NCBI GenBank assembly: GCA_900550385.1
Contig: URRZ01000015.1
Span: forward strand, 1-31,515
Source of the DNA: an uncultured Coriobacteriaceae bacterium
GTDB lineage: Bacteria > Actinomycetota > Coriobacteriia > Coriobacteriales > Eggerthellaceae
Length of the DNA: 31,515 bases
Reading direction: 5' to 3'
This document shows positions 1 to 7,759 of the stretch, piece by piece. A program made the translations under genes and the position numbers. The stretch's first letter is position 1; each line of letters starts with the position of its first letter. Under the pieces are notes generated by a model. It saw only the letters and a list, made by a program, of their open reading frames with translations, was not told the DNA's origin and searched no databases.

Positions 1-976
1 TGCTCATGCGGCTGCCCTCGCCCAGGCCGGCGCGGATCGCCTCGGCGACGCTGGGGGAGGCGTTGTTGCCGCAGTGGAACGTGTGGTATCCCAGATTGCG
101 CAGGAACACCGAAAGCCTCAAACTCACCTCGGCCATCTGGGAATAGGCGACCGATGTCGTGCCCGATTCGATGACCGTTCCGCTTGCCTTGAAGCACTCG
201 TAGTCCATCTCGAACGCCAGCACGATGACGGATTTGGGCTCGAACCCGAAGTCGACGGGGCGGGCGATGTCAACCTTGTCTTTGATCACGTTGCCCTGCA
301 TATCCATGGGCATGTAGACTTCCGTTTTATAGACGAAGCGCTCGTCGTAAGGGGCGATGCCCACGAGGCTGGCGCCGAACTTCTTCGCCGCTTTCTTCAC
401 GGCGTAGGATGCTTGGGCGAGGCTTTCGAACTGGTATTGCTCCTCAGCCACATCGAAGAAATCCGGCGCGTTGGGGAAGCTCTCGCCGGTTTGCGCGTAC
501 ATGCTGACCGGCACCAGTTCGCCTTTCTCGTTTTCGAAGTTGACGCAGCTGTCGTAAGACCGCCCACCTCCGGTGACGCTTGCGCCCAGCATGTCGTAGG
601 TGGCCATCCCGCCATGCTCGAAAGCGTAGTCGATCGTCGTGAAGCCGGGATCGCCTACGGCGAAAGGCGTCTCCTTGTTCTTCCCGCTCCATTGGTCGAG
701 GAGGTCCTGGTTGTCGTTCTCGTCTTGAGGCAGCTGGCCGCTAGGTATCAGCTTCGCCCTCATGAAAGCGACGTTTTTCGATTCGAAGCGTTCGAACTTC
801 TCCGGGTCGATCTCGAGCATGTCGTCGATGGAGTCGTAGTAGGTTGCCGCATGGGCTTCCTCTGCGGCACCGAGCCCGAACAGCGAAGCCATGCCGAGCG
901 TCGCGCCTGCCGCGGCTCCCATTTTGAGGAAGTTGCGGCGGCTGATCCCCTTGATCTCCTTAACATTGTCTGTCAT
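1..976 (-). CDS. Reductive dehalogenase-like corrinoid/Fe-S enzyme (RdhA), 3' end cut off by window edge
   Basis: The first 325 codons are present and the frame is open to base 1. Start is ATG at 976, preceded by an AGAGGGGG ribosome site. Residues 13-18 are a twin-arginine motif (RRNFLK) followed by an Ala/Gly-rich hydrophobic stretch, so the protein should be exported folded by Tat. The later part carries RdhA family hallmarks: KKAAKKFGASLVGIAPYDER, then EPKSVIVLAFEMDYE, YSQMAEVSLRLSVFLRNLGY, and a CGNNASPSVAEAIRAGLGE stretch near the edge. Known RdhA proteins hold a cobamide and two [4Fe-4S] clusters; the C-terminal cluster cysteines would lie beyond the window, so catalytic completeness cannot be judged. 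No RdhB membrane anchor is visible on the upstream side. The substrate is unknown; homologues may reduce C-halogen or other C-X bonds. It is divergent from a LuxR-type regulator, the usual way this lineage controls such respiratory reductases. Confidence 0.88.
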   Translation of the reverse strand, partial: MTDNVKEIKGISRRNFLKMGAAAGATLGMASLFGLGAAEEAHAATYYDSIDDMLEIDPEKFERFESKNVAFMRAKLIPSGQLPQDENDNQDLLDQWSGKNKETPFAVGDPGFTTIDYAFEHGGMATYDMLGASVTGGGRSYDSCVNFENEKGELVPVSMYAQTGESFPNAPDFFDVAEEQYQFESLAQASYAVKKAAKKFGASLVGIAPYDERFVYKTEVYMPMDMQGNVIKDKVDIARPVDFGFEPKSVIVLAFEMDYECFKASGTVIESGTTSVAYSQMAEVSLRLSVFLRNLGYHTFHCGNNASPSVAEAIRAGLGEGSRMS

Positions 977-1045
977 GCGATCCCCCTCTCTTGCGGATGC
1001 GGGTTAACCCTTGCGCAGATTCTTTCAAACGAGGAGCGGCCGGGT

Positions 1046-1074
1046 AATGTACCCCAGAGGGATAAACGGGCTTC
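1046..1074 (-). promoter_or_regulatory. Candidate rdhA promoter
   Basis: Read on the minus strand, a TACATT -10 hexamer (1051 to 1046) is preceded by 17 bases and a poor -35 (GAAGCC, 1074 to 1069). The missing -35 and the palindrome directly upstream suggest activator-dependent transcription. Inferred from sequence only. Confidence 0.4.
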
Positions 1075-1096
1075 TACCCCAAATAGGGGTAGAAGC
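1070..1096. promoter_or_regulatory. Perfect 11-bp palindrome, candidate LuxR-type operator
   Basis: GCTTCTACCCC (1070-1080) and GGGGTAGAAGC (1086-1096) are exact inverted copies around AAATA. The inner half-sites TACCCCA and TACCCCT (opposite strand) match or nearly match the TACYYMT heptamer known for NarL, which shares the GerE-type helix-turn-helix of the adjacent regulator. Its centre is about 44 bases upstream of the start predicted from the rdhA -10, a typical position for an activator contacting the -35 region. Weaker related sequences flank it (TACCCC near 1050, GGGGAAATACCC near 1105). Confidence 0.6.
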
Positions 1097-1206
1097 GTCA
1101 ATGAGGGGAAATACCCTGTTTTCGTGGAGGCGCGACTCTGATGCCGATGCTATCCTTCGCCCTGCGTCGAGGCTGACGTGCGGCGTTTTCTCTCGAGGGG
1201 GTTGCG

Positions 1207-2640
1207 GTGAAAAGATTGAGCGCCGTCAGGGCGGCGATGCCAAAGGGGAAGGGGATGGCTCCTTTGTTCCTCGCCTTCCTTCTATTCCATGTCGAGCGTT
1301 TCAATGTGTTCAACAACCGAGAGGTGATGCGTCTTAGCCTCGGTGCGGCATTGGCCGACGAGCTGGTTTCGGACCTGCTTCCCGTCGCGGTGACCACGGC
1401 ATCGTTTCTTGCGTTCGTTCTCCTGTATCGGTGGAACAGGTTCTATGTGAGGGAGAAAAGGGGCTTGGCGATAAGCTGCTGCCTGATCGCGATGGTTCCG
1501 GTGCTGTGGGCGGTACGCGACGTTGTCGACGGAGACTCATCGGCGATGCTGGGCTGCCTCGCCATGGGCCTGTTCGCCTTCGGACACCTTTGCTTCCTTC
1601 CGGCGGTCGTCAAGCGTCTGGCTGCCATCGGACCTGCGAAGACAGTCTTCCTTTACGGGATGGTGCTGGCTTGCGGGACCCTTCTGCGTGCTGCCCTCGA
1701 GAGGCTTCCGGGCGAAGCTCTCATTGCGTTCATAGTATTGACCCCTTTCGCCATGTTCGCCTGTTTCAGGTGGATCGAGGGGCATGGGGAGTTGCGGGTC
1801 GATTTGGATGTTGAAGCTCGCGCCCTCATTCCAAGGACCCTGCTTGCGACGCTTTTGGCAGTCGGCCTGCTGGCGGGGCTTGCTGCCGGCATGGGCCCCG
1901 ACGCCAGATCGGCGGCGATGACCTTGGCGGTTTCGATCGCCGTTGCGGCGATCGTCATCCTGGTTGTCTCGTCGTCGCGGATGGATTTCAACAAGCTCAT
2001 CTACCTGATCAGCTTTCCCCTGATGATCTATGGCGTGTCCATGCTGTTCTATGGCGGCTCCCTTCCGGGTTCGTTCGGGCATGCGCTGTTCTACTTCGGA
2101 TACGATTTCTTCTATGCCGCTCTTTGGCCGCTATATAGCTATCTGGTGCGCTATTCCACGTTCAATTACTATTGGCTTCCGGTAATCGGCGCATTCGGAT
2201 CGTATTTGGGGCGCGCTTTGGGCCTAGTCAGCTCGCATGCGGTGGAGGGGGCGTTCGTTCCGGGTCTATCCGAGGGGCGTTGGCTTGTGATCTCGATTCT
2301 CCTATTCGCCACGATGCTGCTTGCCATCGCGTTCTATGGTAAGAACAACATGAAAAGCGGATGGGGAAGCATAACGCTGCGCGCGAATGCCGTTTCGGAA
2401 GATGCGCATGCGTCTAGCTGCGAGACCTTGGCCGCCATGGCGGGCATGACGGCAAGGGAGAAAAGCGTCTTCGTGCTTTTGGCAAAGGGATACACCAGCA
2501 AGCTGATAGCCGAGAAGCTGAACATTTCCCCCGGAACAGCCAAAACCCATATAAAGCATATCTACAGCAAACTCGGCCTGCACTCCCAACAGGAGCTGAT
2601 CGCCGTGGTCGAGCAGAACGAGCGCCAATCTCAGGGTTAA
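1207..2640 (+). CDS. LuxR-family regulator with multi-span membrane sensor domain
   Basis: A 477-residue protein starting at GTG 1207 behind a GAGGGGG ribosome site. Residues 1 to about 380 are a run of hydrophobic segments consistent with about 12 membrane spans. Residues of about 410-470 form a GerE/LuxR helix-turn-helix, recognisable from MTAREKSVFVLLAKGYTSK and ISPGTAKTHIKHIYSKLGL. No receiver or kinase domain is present. This one-component membrane architecture is expanded in Eggerthellaceae, where members sit beside and control respiratory reductases, including catechol dehydroxylases. Divergent orientation to the rdhA-like gene, with a palindrome between, suggests it senses a substrate or redox signal and activates that gene. 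The ligand is unknown. Confidence 0.9.
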   Translation: MKRLSAVRAAMPKGKGMAPLFLAFLLFHVERFNVFNNREVMRLSLGAALADELVSDLLPVAVTTASFLAFVLLYRWNRFYVREKRGLAISCCLIAMVPVLWAVRDVVDGDSSAMLGCLAMGLFAFGHLCFLPAVVKRLAAIGPAKTVFLYGMVLACGTLLRAALERLPGEALIAFIVLTPFAMFACFRWIEGHGELRVDLDVEARALIPRTLLATLLAVGLLAGLAAGMGPDARSAAMTLAVSIAVAAIVILVVSSSRMDFNKLIYLISFPLMIYGVSMLFYGGSLPGSFGHALFYFGYDFFYAALWPLYSYLVRYSTFNYYWLPVIGAFGSYLGRALGLVSSHAVEGAFVPGLSEGRWLVISILLFATMLLAIAFYGKNNMKSGWGSITLRANAVSEDAHASSCETLAAMAGMTAREKSVFVLLAKGYTSKLIAEKLNISPGTAKTHIKHIYSKLGLHSQQELIAVVEQNERQSQG

Positions 2641-2687
2641 GGTGACGTTTTCGTTCCGGTAGATTAACCGGAGGATGCGATTGGCGC
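2622..2687 (+). terminator. Possible terminator-like hairpin after the LuxR gene
   Basis: GCGCCAATC (2622-2630, inside the last codons) pairs with GATTGGCGC (2679-2687). GGTTAA (2635-2640) and TTAACC (2664-2669) can pair inside it, and a smaller CCGGT/ACCGG hairpin (2656-2671) competes. The following tract, GCGTTTTGTT, is only moderately T-rich, so this is a weak terminator call. Confidence 0.35.
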
Positions 2688-2785
2688 ACTGCGTTTTGTT
2701 CGGTGGCCTTCGCAGCCCCGTTTTCGTCGATCTTGGGGCTTCCCTGCTGCTCGAAGGCCGCTTGCGCCCGCTCGGTCGGTATTTC

Positions 2786-2814
2786 CCGTGATCGCGCGGC
2801 GAAACCCTTATAAT
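2786..2814 (+). promoter_or_regulatory. Candidate promoter for the AGCS symporter
   Basis: A consensus TATAAT lies at 2809-2814. The -35 region (near 2786-2793, around CCGTGATC) is poor. A start near 2821 gives a leader of about 100 bases in which I see no known riboswitch. The rest of 2641-2920 holds nothing further that I recognise. Confidence 0.45.
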
Positions 2815-2920
2815 CAACCGTTACGTATTCGTTACCGGCTCCGTTTTTCGGATGCCGCATGGTGCCGCCGGATCGCATCGCGGGCGGCCGACAGCCAAGG
2901 GAAACAAAGGAAAACGCGTT

Positions 2921-4339
2921 ATGGACATTGTCCAGATCATCAACGACATCGACGCCGCCGTGTGGGGCGTGCCGATGATCGTGCTTCTGCTGGGATCGCA
3001 TCTGTACCTCACGATCCGCACCGGGTTCATCCAGCGCAAGCTGGGATGCGCCATCAAGCTCTCCGTCACGAAGGATCCCGACGCCCCGGGCGACATCAGC
3101 CAGTTCGGGGCGCTGGCGACCGCGCTTTCGGCGACCATCGGCACGGGCAACATCGTGGGCGTGGGCACCGCCATCCTGGCGGGCGGCCCGGGCGCGGTGT
3201 TCTGGATGTGGCTCACCGGCGTGTTCGGCATCGCCACGAAGTACGCCGAGACGTTCGCCGCCGTGAAGTTCCGCGTGAAGGACCACAACGGCAACATGCT
3301 GGGCGGCGCCATGTACGCGTGGCGGCGCGCCTACGAGCGCAAGGACGGCTCGGTGCCGTGGTGGGCGATGCTGGGCGCGGGCGCGTTCGCGCTGTTCGCC
3401 GCCGTCGCGGCTCTGGGCACCGGATCCGCGGTGCAGTCCAACGCCATGGTAAACATCATCCACACCAGCCTTCCCGACATCCCCGTGTGGGTCTTGGGCG
3501 CCATCGTGGTGGTGCTCACCGCCCTGGTGATCTTCGGCAGCGTGCAGCTCATCGCGCGCGTGTGCGAGAAGCTGGTCCCCATCATGGCGGCGCTGTACCT
3601 GGTGGGCTGCATCGTGATCCTGGCCATGAACGGCCAGTACCTGCTTCCCGCGCTGGAGACCATCGTGCGTTGCGCCTTCACGGGCGAGGCGGTGTTCGGC
3701 GGCGCCATCGGCAGCGGGCTGATGGTGGCGCTGCAGTTCGGCTGCGCGCGCGGCCTGTTCTCCAACGAGTCGGGCCTGGGATCCGCCTCCATCGTCGCCG
3801 CAGCCGCCGCCACGCGCAATCCCGCGCGCCAGGCGCTGGTGGCTATGACGGGCACGTTCTGGAGCACGGTGGTCATCTGCGCCATCACCGGCGTGGTTCT
3901 GGTGTCCACGATGATGGCGCATCCCGACATCCTCACGACGGGCTCGCTCGACGAAGGGGTCGAGCTCACCACGGCGGCGTTCTCGGCCATCCCCATGGTG
4001 GGCATGCCCGTGCTGACCGTCGGCATGATCACGTTCGCCTACTCCACCATCCTGGGCTGGTCGTACTACGGCAGCCGCTGCGTCACCTACCTGTTCGGCA
4101 AGCATGCCGTGCGTCCCTACCAGGTGCTTTACGTGCTGATGGCTTTCCTTGGCGCCATCGGCGTGGGCAACATCGCGTGGACCATCTCCGACATCACCAA
4201 TGCGCTGATGGCCATCCCCAACATCATCGTGGTGCTGCTCCTGTCCGGTCTCATCGCGCGCGAGACCCGGCGCTACGTATGGGAAGGCAACCTGGAGGAG
4301 CATTCCGACGACGAGATCCCGACCGTCGAGTCGAAGTAG
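2921..4339 (+). CDS. Alanine/glycine:cation symporter (AGCS family)
   Basis: A 472-residue inner-membrane carrier that imports a small neutral amino acid, normally alanine or glycine, with Na+ or H+. Start is ATG 2921 with AAGG upstream; the in-frame open stretch back to 2852 has no better site. Family motifs are visible: GALATALSATIGTGNIVGVG near residues 65-85, KYAETFAAVKFR, and the signature GCARGLFSNESGLGSASI around residues 275-295. About ten hydrophobic spans run to the C-terminus, which ends in an acidic tail (EEHSDDEIPTVESK). Length is normal for the family. Substrate and coupling ion are inferred from family. No partner gene is attached. Confidence 0.92.
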   Translation: MDIVQIINDIDAAVWGVPMIVLLLGSHLYLTIRTGFIQRKLGCAIKLSVTKDPDAPGDISQFGALATALSATIGTGNIVGVGTAILAGGPGAVFWMWLTGVFGIATKYAETFAAVKFRVKDHNGNMLGGAMYAWRRAYERKDGSVPWWAMLGAGAFALFAAVAALGTGSAVQSNAMVNIIHTSLPDIPVWVLGAIVVVLTALVIFGSVQLIARVCEKLVPIMAALYLVGCIVILAMNGQYLLPALETIVRCAFTGEAVFGGAIGSGLMVALQFGCARGLFSNESGLGSASIVAAAAATRNPARQALVAMTGTFWSTVVICAITGVVLVSTMMAHPDILTTGSLDEGVELTTAAFSAIPMVGMPVLTVGMITFAYSTILGWSYYGSRCVTYLFGKHAVRPYQVLYVLMAFLGAIGVGNIAWTISDITNALMAIPNIIVVLLLSGLIARETRRYVWEGNLEEHSDDEIPTVESK

Positions 4340-4443
4340 CGGCAGCCGCCGATCGGATCGAAGCCTGGCAGGCGCGCCGCCCCCTCGATGCCCGTATGTG
4401 CGCACCGCACAAAAAGAATCGGACATGCTGTGCTCGGCGCAGA

Positions 4444-4472
4444 ATGACCCTCATTTTCGCCGCGTCTACAAT
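4444..4472 (+). promoter_or_regulatory. Candidate promoter for the OFA-type transporter
   Basis: ATGACC (4444-4449, four of six to TTGACA), a 17-base spacer, then TACAAT (4467-4472). The predicted start near 4479 leaves a leader of about 165 bases. That leader contains an inverted repeat, AAGCGC (4532-4537) and GCGCTT (4545-4550), of unknown role. Nothing else is recognised in the 303-base gap 4340-4642. Confidence 0.5.
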
Positions 4473-4642
4473 CTCATCATGCTCTCATGGACTGGACTCG
4501 CGAGCCTCATAAATCGAGAGAAGCGTAATTGAAGCGCATGCGTTGCGCTTAGGTTGCCGTCTGCAAAAACGCCGGTCAAACCGAAAAAGGGCGGTTGATT
4601 GACGACGTTTGCAAAGCGGGCGGCTACGTCATGGGAGGGTTT

Positions 4643-5902
4643 ATGAACCAACAAGGAGTTTCCCGTTACGTCAGGCTGGTGGCGGCTTCGCTCATCATGA
4701 TCTGCACGGGCATCATCTACATGTGGAGCGTGTTCAACGCCGGCGTCTCCGCCGCGCTGCCGGGCATGTCTCCCACCGACGTGTCCGACTTCGCGTTCAC
4801 CTCGTCGGTGATGATCACGCTGTTCTCGTTCGGTGCGCTCTGCGGCGGCAAGCTGCAGGACAAGTTCGGTCCCAAGATCGTCATCATCGTCGGCTCGATC
4901 TGCTTCGGCCTGGGCGTGTTCCTCACTTCGTTCACCATCGACATGGGGCCGCTCCCCACGTGGCTGACCTTCGGTGTGATCGGCGGCTTCGCGGTGGGCT
5001 GCACCTACAATTCCGCGATCCCCTGCATCCAGAAGTGGTTCCCCGACAAGATCAACGTCTGCATGGGCATCATCGTGTGCTGCTTCGGCCTGGCATCGGT
5101 CGTGTTCACGCCCCTGGCGCAGATGCTGATGGACGGTATGGGCGTTCGCACCACCTTCCAGATCCTGGGCGTCGTGTTCGCCGTGGTCTGCCTGATCGCA
5201 TCCGTCTTCATCAAGAACCCCGAGCCGGGCTGGCTGCCCGAGGGCTATGTGCCCGCCGAGAGCAAGTCCAACATCGCGCAGGTGCAGGTGCCGTTCAGCA
5301 AGGCCATCAAGACCCGCCAGATCTGGATCATCTTCTTGACCTACTGGTTCATCACCGCGGGCTTTTTCTCCATCAACCCCATCCTGCGCCAGCTGGGCAT
5401 GGCGCGCGGGCTCGAGGTCGATCTGGCAAACGGCATCGTCATGGCATGCGGCTTGGGTTTGGCGGTCGGGCGTTTCTTCGTCCCGTTCGTGGTGAACGCT
5501 ATCAACAGCCGTCATAAGACCGCGCTCGGTCTGGCGGCGCTGGTGCTGGTCGTCTCCATCGCGCTGATCTTCGCGCCGGGCATCGCCTTCATGGTGCTGG
5601 TGTTCTGCCTCGCGGCGTTCTCGGGCGCTCCGGGCGCGATCTATCCGGCATGGACGGCGGAGAACTTCGGCCTTGCCAACAACGGAGCCAACTACGGCTT
5701 TGTCATGTGTGGCATCGGCCTGTCGTCCCTGGTGTCGTTCCGCCTGGTCAACCAGGTGATCGCGCCGATGTTCGGCGGCCTGTCCGAGACGGGCGTGGCG
5801 GTCAACACCGAGCTGTACTTCATCGTGTCCGCCGTGTTCGCGGTTGTGTCCGTCCTGCTGCTTTTGGCCTTCAAGACCTATAAGGAGAAGAAGGCCGAGT
5901 AG
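4643..5902 (+). CDS. MFS transporter, oxalate/formate antiporter-like (OFA) family
   Basis: A 419-residue membrane protein with 12 predicted spans. I chose ATG 4643 because GGGAGGG lies just upstream and the protein then begins MNQQGVSRYVRL followed by span 1; a TTG at 4595 would only add an unconvincing N-terminus. OFA-type features are the GIIYMWSVF segment in span 1, GGKLQDKFGPK in the loop after span 2, and KNPEPGWLPEGYVP at the central loop. Members exchange small carboxylates such as oxalate/formate, and many have unknown substrates, so a carboxylate is an inference. The gene is monocistronic and followed by a structured region and an intrinsic terminator. Confidence 0.88.
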   Translation: MNQQGVSRYVRLVAASLIMICTGIIYMWSVFNAGVSAALPGMSPTDVSDFAFTSSVMITLFSFGALCGGKLQDKFGPKIVIIVGSICFGLGVFLTSFTIDMGPLPTWLTFGVIGGFAVGCTYNSAIPCIQKWFPDKINVCMGIIVCCFGLASVVFTPLAQMLMDGMGVRTTFQILGVVFAVVCLIASVFIKNPEPGWLPEGYVPAESKSNIAQVQVPFSKAIKTRQIWIIFLTYWFITAGFFSINPILRQLGMARGLEVDLANGIVMACGLGLAVGRFFVPFVVNAINSRHKTALGLAALVLVVSIALIFAPGIAFMVLVFCLAAFSGAPGAIYPAWTAENFGLANNGANYGFVMCGIGLSSLVSFRLVNQVIAPMFGGLSETGVAVNTELYFIVSAVFAVVSVLLLLAFKTYKEKKAE

Positions 5903-5965
5903 CCTTCGCGCTCCGATCGGCTTCGGCGCGATCGGCATCCCTTTCCGCCGGGTGAACGCGCGAGG

Positions 5966-6061
5966 ATAGCCGTCCTGCGGCTATGCGAGCGCCGGTTGGG
6001 AAGCGCCGTCGCCTGAATCCCGCGGTGCAGATTCGCGAAGAAACCCTCCTTACTCTTCGCG
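5966..6061 (+). other. Two further hairpins upstream of the terminator
   Basis: ATAGCCG/CGGCTAT (5966-5972 with 5978-5984) forms a 7-bp stem with a 5-base loop. CGCGAAGA/TCTTCGCG (6034-6041 with 6054-6061) forms an 8-bp stem with a 12-base loop. With the terminator at 6069-6112 this makes three consecutive stem-loops in a gene-free stretch. It may be a structured 3' UTR or a separate small RNA; no known family is recognised. Confidence 0.45.
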
Positions 6062-6068
6062 GTTTGCA

Positions 6069-6112
6069 AGCCCCCGAGGGATCCTTTTCAGGATCTTTCG
6101 GGGGCTGTTTTG
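6069..6112 (+). terminator. Intrinsic terminator downstream of the OFA transporter
   Basis: AGCCCCCGA (6069-6077) pairs perfectly with TCGGGGGCT (6098-6106). A second paired segment, GATCC/GGATC, lies inside it, and GTTTTG follows. This is the clearest rho-independent terminator in the window. Confidence 0.85.
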
Positions 6113-6129
6113 CTTTCAGGGGGATGGGG

Positions 6130-6135
6130 TATGAT
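6130..6135 (+). promoter_or_regulatory. Candidate -10 for a leaderless flavoprotein transcript
   Basis: TATGAT ends six bases before ATG 6142, so transcription would start at or next to the start codon. No ribosome site is visible there, which fits leaderless translation. The -35 (GTTTTG at 6107-6112, inside the terminator tail) is weak. Confidence 0.4.
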
Positions 6136-6141
6136 GGGCGC

Positions 6142-7740
6142 ATGGGAAAACGACGAAACAACAAGGCGGCGGGCGCGCGCGGCGGCTACGGATCACTGCG
6201 CGACATGCTGCGCGAGGATGAGAAGGCGCGCAGCGGGGGCACATCCGGCACGGGCGGGGCGGGCGCTCGCGACGCTTCGCGCAAGAAGGGGAGGCGCGCA
6301 GGCGGGACTGCCGGTCGTGCCCGCGCGGGTTCCGCTTCTGACGCTTCCGCGAACGTCCCCGCTCCTTTGACGGGCGATGCCCATGCGCGCATCGCGATCA
6401 TCGGCGGGGGAGCCGCGGGATTGGCGGCGGCGGTCGCCGCCGCGCGCGAGCTGGGGGAGCGCGGGCTGCATGAGGCGGCGGGCGTCGTCGTCTTCGAGGC
6501 GGACGAGCGTGTCGGCCGTTCCATCCTGGCGACCGGCAACGGGCGCTGCAACTTCTCCAACAGCAGCGTCGACGCTTCCCTGTACCGCAATCCCGATTTC
6601 GTCGCGGGCGCGCTTCGCGCGTTGGCCGACGATGGCGCCGCGCGTCTGAAGGAGCGGGGGCTCGCCTGCGATCCCGACGAGGACCCCGTCCTGCGCTTCT
6701 TCGGGGACATCGGGCTGGTTTGGCGGGAGGAAGCCGAGGGTCGCCTGTATCCTGCGACAGGCAAGGCCTCGACGGTGGTCGACGTGCTGCGCGCCGCGGC
6801 GTCGGATGCGGGCGCGGTCGAGGCGTGCGGCCGACGCGTCGTCGCGGTCGAGCCTCCTGCCGAGGAGGGCGGGCTGTTCCACCTCCGCTTTGCCGACGGG
6901 TCTATCGAGCACGCCGCTGCCGTGATCATGGCGGTGGGCGGCAAGCATGCGCTCTGCGGATCGGACGGGGGCGACCGCGCCGGCGCCCATGCGGCGTCGC
7001 TGCTGCCCGAACGCTATGCGGTGGAGCCGCCGCGTCCGGTGCTCGGCCCCTTGCGCGTGCGCGAGGAGGCGCCGCGTCAGCTGGACAACATCCGCGTGCG
7101 GGTGCGCGTGCGCCTTGCCGACGACGCTCCGTTCGGGGCGACGAAGGCGGAGGAGCGCGGCGAGATGCTGTTCCGCTCGTACGGCGTGTCGGGCATCTGC
7201 ATCTTCAACTTGTCGCGCTTCGCCGAGCCGGGCGATGCGCTGTTCATCGACTTCGTTCCCCAAGTGGAGCGGGCGCATCTCAGACGTCGCCTCGTCGAAC
7301 GCGCGCGGCGTCTGGCCGCGCCGAAGGGGATCGCTCGCGGATCGCGCGAACCGCTCACCTACGAGACGCTGTTGCGGGGACTCCTTCTGCCCCAGATCGC
7401 GCGCGCGGTGCTGGAGGAGGCGGGCTTGGATCCCCGTGCTCCGCTCGATGGGGAGGACCTGCCCGCCTTGGAACGGGCCCTTGCGGAATTTCCCCTGACC
7501 GTCGAGGGCATCGGCGACGAGCGGCAGTGCCAGGTGCTGCGCGGCGGCCTTGCGGTCGACGCGTTCGATCCGCTCACGATGGAATCGCGGTTCGATGCGG
7601 GCCTGTTCGCCGCGGGCGAGGCGCTTGACGTCGACGCGCCCTGCGGAGGATACAACCTGCATTGGGCGTGGGCGAGCGGTCTTTTGGCGGGTGCGGCGGC
7701 GGCGCGCCGCATCGCCGACCGCGGCGCAGAGCATGAGTGA
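6142..7740 (+). CDS. YhiN/HI0933-family FAD flavoprotein (aminoacetone oxidase family) with basic N-terminal extension
   Basis: A 532-residue predicted cytosolic oxidoreductase. The first 80 or so residues are low-complexity and rich in Gly, Ala, Arg and Ser, unlike the family, which normally begins at the FAD motif. The dinucleotide-binding motif IAIIGGGAAGLAAAVAA then starts near residue 82. Next come the family motif ATGNGRCNFSN (about residues 132-142), GRLYPATGKASTVVDVL, and the C-terminal GGYNLHWAWASGLLAG that closes the FAD site. The physiological reaction of this widespread family is unsettled; the aminoacetone oxidase label is by similarity. ATG 6124 is an alternative start adding MGYDGR. 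It is convergent with hicB, leaving a 19-base gap. Confidence 0.85.
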   Translation: MGKRRNNKAAGARGGYGSLRDMLREDEKARSGGTSGTGGAGARDASRKKGRRAGGTAGRARAGSASDASANVPAPLTGDAHARIAIIGGGAAGLAAAVAAARELGERGLHEAAGVVVFEADERVGRSILATGNGRCNFSNSSVDASLYRNPDFVAGALRALADDGAARLKERGLACDPDEDPVLRFFGDIGLVWREEAEGRLYPATGKASTVVDVLRAAASDAGAVEACGRRVVAVEPPAEEGGLFHLRFADGSIEHAAAVIMAVGGKHALCGSDGGDRAGAHAASLLPERYAVEPPRPVLGPLRVREEAPRQLDNIRVRVRVRLADDAPFGATKAEERGEMLFRSYGVSGICIFNLSRFAEPGDALFIDFVPQVERAHLRRRLVERARRLAAPKGIARGSREPLTYETLLRGLLLPQIARAVLEEAGLDPRAPLDGEDLPALERALAEFPLTVEGIGDERQCQVLRGGLAVDAFDPLTMESRFDAGLFAAGEALDVDAPCGGYNLHWAWASGLLAGAAAARRIADRGAEHE

Positions 7741-7759
7741 TGTCGCTGGATAACGCCGC

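Noticed and set aside
74..1141. Long plus-strand open frame (355 codons) opposite the RdhA-like gene
   Set aside because: Its translation shows no recognisable domain, while the opposite strand has a Tat signal and RdhA motifs. It is an antisense shadow in GC-rich DNA.
2414..4426. 670-codon minus-strand open frame opposite the AGCS symporter
   Set aside because: His/Arg/Gly-rich low-complexity translation without motifs; the plus strand carries a clear transporter.
5962..6062. Structured region before the 6069 terminator considered as a second cobalamin riboswitch
   Set aside because: No B12-box-like segment or GGGAA..GGTG core was found, and the downstream gene is not cobalamin-related.
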